Origin: Aaosphaeria pasadenensis
Lineage: Eukaryota > Ascomycota > Dothideomycetes > Pleosporales
DNA: 64,000 bases
Direction: 5' to 3'
Assembly (NCBI GenBank): GCA_022813625.1
Contig: JAKLMB010000029.1
Span: 434,001-498,000 of the forward strand
Position 1 is the stretch's first letter. Every line of letters begins with the position of its first letter. Made by a program: the position numbers and the translations under genes. Positions 57,169 to 64,000 of this stretch are shown piece after piece. The notes below the pieces were generated by a model that saw nothing but the letters and a program-made list of their open reading frames with translations, made no database searches and had not been told where the DNA came from.

Positions 57169-58761
57169 ATGATTCCCGTACGTACTACTCCTCCTACCCT
57201 GGCCAACTATTCGTCATCTATGTATCTTTTTATAAGAGCAACAATCGTCTCCCATCCAATTCAACTGACACCCTAATCCAGTTCGTTCGCTCCCTCTCGC
57301 TCTCCGTAGCGCTCCTCAGCGCCCTCACTTCGGCCGTCCACCCCGTCGAAGTGCGCGGCCAGGACTTTGTCGATACCGTTTCCAACAAGCGATTGATGAT
57401 CGTGGGTGTCGACTACCAGCCAGGAGGTCAAGGTGGTTACAAGCCCACCGAGAAGAAAGATGCCCTCACCGACGCGACCATCTGCCGTCGTGATGCCGCC
57501 ATCATGCAACAACTCGGTGTACGCATGATCCTAGCTCTCTCAAACAATTGCGCTTAATCGAATAACCCAAAAACTAACCTACTACCAGGTCAACACCATC
57601 CGTGTCTACAATGTTGATCCCACTCTGAACCACGACGATTGTGCTAGCATCTTCAACGCCGTCGGTATCTACATGATCATCGACGTCAACTCTCCCTTCG
57701 GCGGCGAGAGCATCAACCGTGGCGACCCTGGAAGCTCCTACCACAAGGGCTATCTCGCCCGCATCTTCGGCGTCGTCGAGAACTTCAAGGCCTACCCCAA
57801 CACTCTCGCCTTCTTCGCCGGCAATGAGGTCATGAACGACGTCCCCAGCTCCAAGGAGAACCCGCCCTACATCAGGGCCGTCCAGCGCGACCTGAAGCAG
57901 TACATCAAGAACCACGCCGACCGCACCATCCCCGTCGGTTACAGTGCCGCCGACGTCAGGGAGATCCTCGAGGACACCTGGGCCTACTACCAGTGCGACA
58001 ACGGCGACAACAACGAGTCACGCTCCGACTTCTTCGGCCTGAACTCGTACTCGTGGTGCGGCGGCAGCGCCACCTTCGAGACCGCCGGCTACAACACCAT
58101 CGTTGACATGTTCAATAGTAGTGCTATTCCTGTCTTCTTCTCCGAGTACGGCTGCAACAAGGTCCTCCCCCGTGTCTTCGACGAGGTCGTCGCCCTCTAC
58201 GGCGAGAAGATGACCTCCCTCAGCGGTGGTCTCGTCTACGAGTACAGCCAGGAGGAGTCCGACTACGGCCTCGTCGAGATCGATGGCGACAACGTCAAGT
58301 ACAAGACCGACTACGACAACCTGAAGAAGCAGTACGCCAAGCTCGACCTCCAGCTCCTCCAGTCCACCGATGCCTCCTCCACCAAGATCACCGCCCCCAA
58401 GTGCTCCGCCAACCTCATCTCCAACTCCGGTTTCTCCAAGGACTTCAAGATCCCCAAGCAGCCCGAGGGCGCCGCCGACCTCATCAAGAACGGCGTCAGC
58501 CAGGACTACGTGCGCGGCAAGATCAACGAGGTCAAGGAGACCAAGGTCACCCAGGAGGTCACTGGCAGCGACGGCAAGAAGATTGAGGGTCTCGAGCTCC
58601 ACCTCCTTGCCAACAACGAGTCCAACACCCCTGGCTCGTCCAACAACACCTCAGGAACCCCCCAGAACACCAAGAAGCCAGGTGCGGCCAGTACGTTGAG
58701 TATCGGCAGTGCTTGGGTGATGGGTCTTGTCTCTGTCGTTGCTGCGCTGACCATGATCTAA
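57169..58761 (+). CDS. GPI-anchored 1,3-beta-glucanosyltransferase (GH72, Gas/Gel family)
   Basis: Three exons (57169-57177, 57282-57518, 57589-58761) give 472 residues. The enzyme cuts and rejoins 1,3-beta-glucan in the cell wall. A signal peptide (SLSLSVALLSALTSAV) follows the three-codon first exon. The GH72 core includes FVDTVSNKRLMIVGVDYQPG, VNTIRVYNVDP after splicing, the acid/base Glu in FFAGNEVMND (near residue 162) and the nucleophile Glu in VFFSEYGCN (near residue 268). No X8/CBM43 Cys-rich module follows, so it is the shorter Gel1-like type. The C-terminus is a GPI signal (GAASTLSIGSAW then a hydrophobic end). A second, in-frame GPI-type tail lies beyond the stop and can be reached by splicing a 72-nt intron, 58691-58762, giving 495 residues ending at 58902 (see findings). 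Which form dominates is unknown. Confidence 0.92.
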
Positions 58762-58902
58762 GGTGACAGTGATCCTGCTGCAGCCGCGGCTCCTGTTGTC
58801 TCTCCGTCTGCCACCACAAAACCCGGAGCCGGTGCTCGCCTCGAGGCTTCTTTCTTCCTGTACTTCTTGCCGTTGGCCTGCCTTGCGATGGCCGTCGATT
58901 GA

Positions 58903-59312
58903 TATATCATCTCGAATAGTTTCTGTCTTTTCCGAGGACATTAAGCGAATCATGCATTTCTGAAGCGTTACGCCGATACATCATAGACTTGAGCGAAGGA
59001 GTTGGGGGAGTAAACAGTCAGTCAACCGCCAGGATTGAAGACGGCTCTTCTTCTCTGTATATCCCATTTCACCACTACGTATGCCATTATATTGCTGGCC
59101 TTGATGGCTTACCTCTTCATTTTTCTCCGTTCCTTCATCCTTGCCTCCGGGCGCAGTGGTTGGTGGTAGGAGCTGTAATGTATACTCACATATATATATA
59201 CCTGATTCCAGTACGATTTTAGATGAACAGATGAATCGAAATGTGTGTGAATCCTGCAAGAAGAGTGGTATGTCTGATACAGGATGTGATTGTTCTTTCT
59301 GCCTACAAATGC
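58903..59312. other. Convergent intergenic region, GH72 and quinone reductase 3' ends
   Basis: About 400 bases of untranslated DNA with a TATATATA run near 59192. No supported coding frame. Confidence 0.5.
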
Positions 59313-60467
59313 TCACGGCTTGAGCAGCAGCTTGCCGGTCGTCTTCCTGCTCTCGATGTCCACGGTGGCCCTGACGACATCCTCCAGAGGGTAGATCTCA
59401 TGGATGTGCACCTTGACCTCGCCCCTCTCCACGAATCCCCACAACTCCTCCGCATACCCCAGCAACTCCTCCCTCGTAGCAATGAAGTTAAACAGCGTCG
59501 GCCTCATGAGCCTCACATTCTTCGCCCCCAGCCTGCCCAACGCAAACCCCTCGACCGCACCACTCGCATTCCCAAAACTAATCAAACTCCCCTTCCTCCT
59601 CACAACCTTCAGCACGCTATCAAACGTCGCCTTCCCCACACTATCAAACACCGCCGCAACTCCCTCCCCGCCCGTAATCCCAAGCACCTCCTCAACAAAC
59701 TTCTCCCTATCCTCCTCCCCATACCCAATCGCAACCTCCGCGCCATTCTCCCTCGCCAATCCTCTCTTCTCCTCACTACTCGCGACCGCAATCGTCCTCG
59801 CGCCCACAGCCCTCAACAACTGACACAACCACCCTCCCACCCCTCCCGCCGCCGCAGTGACGAGAACCCAATCCCCCTTCTCCACCCTATGCGCCTCGCG
59901 GATCAGCGTCAGCGCCGTAAGTCCCTGCAGCAACGACGCGGCTGCCACCTCGTCGCTCACGCCATCTGGTACCGGCACGAGCGACTCGACGGGTACGATC
60001 GTGTGGCCCGCGTACGTGGCGGTGTGCATGTATGCGACTCTGCTCCCTACTTCCACCACACTCTTGCCATCTTTGGTTGCGGATGGGGGAGAAGTGTCAG
60101 GGCCGAAGGAGACGACGACGCCGGAGGCCTCGCGACCGGGGACGAAGGGGAAGGTGGCGATCGGGTAGAGCCCGGAGCGGAAGTATGTGTCGATGTAGTT
60201 TATTCCTATGAAGGCGTTGCGTACGAGGGCGTGGCCTTTTGGGGGGGTGGGGAGCGGGGAGGAGGGGGTGTAGGTTAGGAGGGAGGGCGGGCCGGTGGAG
60301 GAGATGGAGACTTGGGGTGTTGTTTTGGGGAGGGCCATTTTGTGGGATGTTGTGTAGGGTTGGAATTGAGGGTGGAGGTGGAAGGTTGGTGGGCGGATGG
60401 TGGTGGTGAGGGTCCTGGTGTGTGAGAAGAGGGTTCGCCGGAGGAGGAGGTGGAGCGTGGTGGGCAT
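59313..60467 (-). CDS. ZTA1: NADPH:quinone reductase, Zta1/zeta-crystallin type, probably mitochondrial
   Basis: A single exon gives 384 residues of the medium-chain dehydrogenase family. It lacks the zinc-binding residues of alcohol dehydrogenases, as expected for quinone reductases. The catalytic part has FIGINYIDTYFRSGLYP and FPFVPGREASGVVVSFG; the Rossmann part has WVLVTAAAGGVGGWLCQL and the cofactor-binding GARTIAVASSEEK, followed by FDSVGKATFDSVLKVVRRKG. Enzymes of this type reduce quinones with NADPH and protect against oxidative stress. The first 43 residues are rich in Arg, Thr and Leu with few acids, like a mitochondrial presequence; an internal ATG at residue 44 (MALPKTTP) is the usual cytosolic start, so both forms are possible. 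No intron is needed. Confidence 0.92.
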   Translation of the reverse strand: MPTTLHLLLRRTLFSHTRTLTTTIRPPTFHLHPQFQPYTTSHKMALPKTTPQVSISSTGPPSLLTYTPSSPLPTPPKGHALVRNAFIGINYIDTYFRSGLYPIATFPFVPGREASGVVVSFGPDTSPPSATKDGKSVVEVGSRVAYMHTATYAGHTIVPVESLVPVPDGVSDEVAAASLLQGLTALTLIREAHRVEKGDWVLVTAAAGGVGGWLCQLLRAVGARTIAVASSEEKRGLARENGAEVAIGYGEEDREKFVEEVLGITGGEGVAAVFDSVGKATFDSVLKVVRRKGSLISFGNASGAVEGFALGRLGAKNVRLMRPTLFNFIATREELLGYAEELWGFVERGEVKVHIHEIYPLEDVVRATVDIESRKTTGKLLLKP

Positions 60468-60817
60468 GTAATGATATGCCGTCCGTATAATTCCAAGTGA
60501 GGAGGAAAGAGGAGGTAAGAAGCACTGTTCGCGTGTTAGGATTGATGATCTTAGAGATCTCTTCGATGTACGTACGCGTACGTTGTAATCAACGGTTTAT
60601 CGTTCCGGTGTCGTCTCTGTGTTGTTTTCCTGTAAGAGCGACGGACGGATGAATCAATTGAAACAGCTGTCGTCGAATTCACGGTTGTCAATTGCTGGCA
60701 ATGAGGTTGGGAGGGAGGGCGGAAGTTTATACTGTGTAAAGTACGACGAGGTATGTTTATATTGCGGGGAAGGGCGTGTTGATGATAAATACAACAACCC
60801 TATATCGGATCTCACTC

Positions 60818-60838
60818 CTTAGGTCTTAGGTCTTAGGT
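60818..60838. repeat. Three tandem copies of CTTAGGT
   Basis: A perfect 7-bp unit is repeated three times in non-coding DNA. Confidence 0.9.
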
Positions 60839-61005
60839 TTGTTTTCCGCGCCCCGGCTTCGGTACGTCCTAAAGGCACTCACTACTGCTGTAGCTCGTAA
60901 GGTCAATTCGTGTGTACTGTGTTCTGTTGATGAGACGGATCGACGTTAGTTGATGTGCCTGCCCCGCTTGCGTCATTCGATGGGGGATGGTGTTAGTTGG
61001 GGGGC

Positions 61006-61063
61006 TTATCCGACGGGGATACGGGTTTATCCGACGGGGATACGGGTTTATCCAACGGGGTAT
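61006..61063. repeat. 21-bp tandem repeat, 2.8 copies
   Basis: The unit starts TTATCCGACGGGG and is repeated at 61006, 61027 and 61048. The third copy has one base change and is cut short. Confidence 0.9.
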
Positions 61064-61581
61064 TGGTAATCGTACGTTGGGCGCAGAATAATGTTTTGAG
61101 GTGTTTGAGCTGATGTGTGTGATGAAGAGAATGTTCAGTAATAGGAATTGATTCAATTGCTCTTTGGGTTGTTGAATAAAAATGAATTGGTCGATTGAGT
61201 GGTATGAGTAGTTGGCTGTCTGGGATTGATATTGTCCAGATGTGGGTAGTCGTTTGATATCCTATTTTGCCTGCTGTACTTTTCTATCATGATAGAGCAT
61301 AGAACACGTCTTTGGAAGTTATGTAGATGTATTGTTATATAAATTCACAGGACGGCTTCAAACAACCGTCCCAGGACGTTGGCTCCAGAAGTCCGACCCA
61401 GGCTGCACTCTGCCAATCCAACACCGTAAGCTGTGAGTGCGGCAGCAGAATCGACGACAAAAGAAATTCAAGGTTACTATCATGATGATGTATAGTGGGA
61501 AGAGAAAAGGGGGGGATATTTCGAATTGAATGGCTTCCGTTCTTTGCATGCTCGCACACTTGCCCGCTCAATTGCCCGCTT

Positions 61582-63704
61582 TTAGAAGTTCATTAGATCT
61601 AGGAGAAACAGTTAGTTCATAATTTCTTGTACTGTGATCGATAACATCTTGACGTACCTCGTCCGAAAAGCGCCCTCTTGCTCCAATCCATGGCAAGCAA
61701 ACACCTCGTCCTGAAACTCACACTCTGGGCGAAGTAAATGCTCCTCCAGAGATACACAGCCACCAGGCCTCCCGAGAAACTCATCCCGCCGAAGTCGAAG
61801 ATGGCGGCATTGCCAATGTATGCCAGACTGCCCAGATGCTTGTACTCAAACGCCTTGTAGACGGCGTCGTCCAGGTCGCCGTAGTCCATCTGGTTTAGCG
61901 TCATTCCCGGCGCGGCCTGGGCGATCTTGCTGAACTTGCGGCCGAGATACTGACCCTGTTGGTGGGCGCGCTGGGCCGTTGCCGGCAGGGAGGTGAGCTT
62001 GGAATCGATCTGTGCGAGCAGTTCTCGGAGCTCGCCGAAGTCAAGAGTACCCGAGTTATCCTTGTCGTAGGCTGAGAAGAGCTTGTCGAGGCGGCGTAGG
62101 TGGTCGGAGGCCTGGGGGAATCGCTGCTTCACGCGCTTGGCTACACCCCGCCAGTCGGAGTACGAAAGCGCCATCTTCTCCGGGTCCTTACCCTTCTCCC
62201 ATGCAAGGGTACGGAGGAAGGATATAATGTGGTCGGATACATTGTTCTGGACCGTTGCACAGTCGCCGATCGCGTAGACATCACCAAGGGGAGCGCCGAC
62301 CACGCGCAGATGGGAGTCCGTCTCGAGGGCGCGCTTGTTGTTCTGGCCGTCGAGTTTCGCTGCAAGGCGCTTACAGAAGTCGGTCTGGGAGAGACCAGTA
62401 GACCAGAGACAGAAGCCCATAGGAATCTCCTTCTCGACGACTTTGCCGCTCTCGTCCTTCTGGGTGAAGATTATCTTGTCTGCGTGGACTTCCTTGACGC
62501 GAGAGTTGGTCAGGACGTCTACGGCATCGTGGGCGAAGCGTTTCTCTGCATACTCGGAAAGTGCCTCTTCGTAAGTGTTGAGGATGTGGCTGCGGGATTG
62601 AATGACGTGAACGGAGATCTCATTGCGGAGGACCTTGGGGAAGAACTTGGTCAGATCCTCGTTCAACATGTCGAACAGCTCTGCGGCAAACTCCACACCA
62701 GTGGGACCGCCGCCACTAACGACGAATGACAGAAGCCGTCTCCTCTCCTCGTCAGACGTCGTGGGCAAGCATGCACTCTCGAGGTTGCGGACAATGGAAT
62801 TGCGGATCAGGCGTGCATCGCTGATATCTTTCAAGAAGTGGCAGTGTTCAAGTCCCTTGACACCGTGAGGGTTGGTGACGGAACCAGTTCCGATGACCAA
62901 CTTGTCGTAAGGCACGTAGAAATGCTGCTTCTGGCCACTGGAGTCAATGGCAGAGACCTCGACCAGCTTCTCGGAGAAATCCACGTCCTCCGCGAAACCT
63001 TTGAGGAAATGCCCTTGCACCCTTTTGACTATCCTTCGAACGGGCTCGACCAGCGACCTCAGTTCCAACGTTCCGACGGTAGCAGAGGGCAGCATTGGAG
63101 TAAACAGGAAATGATTCGATGGAGATACGACAGTGACATGGTAGTCTCCGGGGTTGAGTTGCTTCAGAATAGCCACGCTTCCCCATCCAGTTCCTAGAAT
63201 GACCAACTTGGGCTTGTGCTTGACTGCCTTATTCAGCGCGCAGTCGTCATCGTCAATGAAATGGTCGACGATAGGCAAATTCTTGGGTCCACCTCTTCTA
63301 GGGTTCAATGCGAGTTCTGACACCGGCACGTCCTCTGCCTCCGGCTCTTCGCGGTACGTAGATGCGTCATATATGAAAAAGGCGACCACCAGTATACCAC
63401 TTATTCCAACGAATGTACCCAGTAACGCGGCTCCCCTATAGACTGCACGAATAAATCCGTTCCGAGGCGTGGGTATAGGTTTCGTCGAGGCGCTCCGCAG
63501 TATGGGCGAGGCATGCTTGTTCAGCTGCAAGTTGCGGAGTGCGGACGATGTGGCCAGCTGAGGGCGCTTCGTGAATGGTGAAGCCCCGCCATGGCTTGGA
63601 TGTGTATACGACCGGACCTCTGAAGCTCGTGAGAGCCTTGAAGCGCGGAGTGTTGATCTCGTCGAGAGGTTCGTGATACGCGATCCAGCATGCCTGAGGA
63701 TCAT
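61582..63704 (-). CDS. External (type II) mitochondrial NADH dehydrogenase with an EF-hand
   Basis: Two exons (63704-61658, 61598-61582) give 687 residues. The enzyme passes electrons from cytosolic NADH to ubiquinone at the outer face of the inner mitochondrial membrane without pumping protons. The start at 63704 begins an Arg/Ser-rich presequence (MILRHAGSRITNLSTRS); an upstream ATG at 63770 adds 22 unlikely residues. One membrane helix (LLGTFVGISGILVVAFFIY) is followed by the FAD site VILGTGWGSVAIL and the NADH site VVSGGGPTGVEFAAEL. An EF-hand loop DKDNSGTLDFGE near residue 550 has all calcium ligands, as in calcium-stimulated Nde1 of Neurospora. The last intron (59 nt) must be removed to give the usual C-terminus FGRDLMNF; without it the end would be TSRCYRSQYKKL. 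Confidence 0.94.
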
Positions 63705-64000
63705 GTTGAGGTACGAGGCGCGCGGCGGCGTCGTGGCAGGGTGAGGAGGGTGACAAGTCGGCGAAGTCAATCAATGGACAGGATAATAGAATGTTCAACA
63801 CTGCGATACGATCCAAGTCCCTACGAGGTCAATTGCTGGGATTGATTGATATGTGAGGTAGATATGAAAACAATGTGCAGGGAGACACAATAATGTAGGG
63901 ATAAGGGAGATCGTTTTGTTGATAGGAAGGAAGTTGCTGGTAGGGGCAGGTACCAAGATGTGACGTAGCGCGGCCGATCGAAGCTTGACGTGCAGCCGAA

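Larger units (their letters stand above)
60468..61581. other. Intergenic region with two short tandem repeats
   Basis: 1.1 kb between the ZTA1 start and the NADH dehydrogenase 3' end. A 7-bp repeat and a 21-bp repeat are listed separately. Nothing coding is seen. Confidence 0.5.

Noticed and set aside
58018..58602. Minus-strand frame of 194 codons across the GH72 gene
   Set aside because: Antisense shadow with repetitive Leu/Gly/Val content caused by high GC at third positions of the real gene.

Overview
This window is a piece of nuclear genome from a filamentous ascomycete (Pezizomycotina). The genes have many short introns, mostly 45-70 nt, with GTANGT donors and CTAAC/CTGAC branch sites close to the acceptor. 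The gene content is fungal-specific: an Anp1-type mannan polymerase subunit, a GH72 glucanosyltransferase, an Arb1 protein, an EF-hand external NADH dehydrogenase and Exo84. A dothideomycete is my best guess, but that is an impression and not proven. I see no transposon, tRNA, rRNA, CRISPR array or secondary-metabolite cluster. I built gene models by joining open frames at splice sites; every complete model closes in frame.

Layout. 1-6,030: the 5' end of a pyridoxamine-phosphate oxidase gene running off the left edge, then a six-exon full-size ABCA transporter (both minus). 6.6-9.7 kb: RNase P/MRP subunit Pop4 (plus) converging on a secreted GH125 mannosidase (minus). 11.4-17 kb: Clp1 RNA kinase (plus), inositol polyphosphate kinase (minus), and a La-motif/Arb1 fusion (plus). 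17-20.5 kb: gene-free with palindromes and short repeats. 20.5-22.9 kb: Pps1 dual-specificity phosphatase (minus), followed by 3.3 kb of microsatellite-rich gene-free DNA. 26-29.5 kb: Esf1 (minus) head-to-head with a 55-residue spliced micro-protein (plus). 30.7-33.4 kb: a nucleotidyltransferase-like protein with a very long disordered tail. 34.3-40.6 kb: Nop53 (minus)/Rab6 (plus) and Tom20 (minus)/Exo84 (plus), both divergent pairs. 41.3-43.9 kb: a tandem Myb-like protein (plus) and exosome subunit Mtr3 (minus). 46.6-58.9 kb, all plus: Anp1, the Golgi ARF-GEF Gea, and a GPI-anchored GH72 enzyme. 59.3-63.8 kb, both minus: a Zta1-like quinone reductase and an external NADH dehydrogenase.

Most genes are conserved housekeeping genes. 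Two loose themes recur: RNA metabolism (Pop4, Clp1, Arb1, Esf1, Nop53, Mtr3) and secretion/cell wall (GH125, Rab6, Exo84, Anp1, Gea, GH72). There is no operon logic. The most unusual points are: (1) the GH72 gene carries two alternative in-frame GPI-type tails, chosen by keeping or removing a 72-nt 3n intron; (2) a La-type RNA-binding motif is fused to Arb1; (3) the nucleotidyltransferase-like protein has a degraded active-site motif and a roughly 650-residue Pro/Gln-rich tail; (4) a 55-residue three-exon micro-gene that is too short and too spliced for ORF scans.
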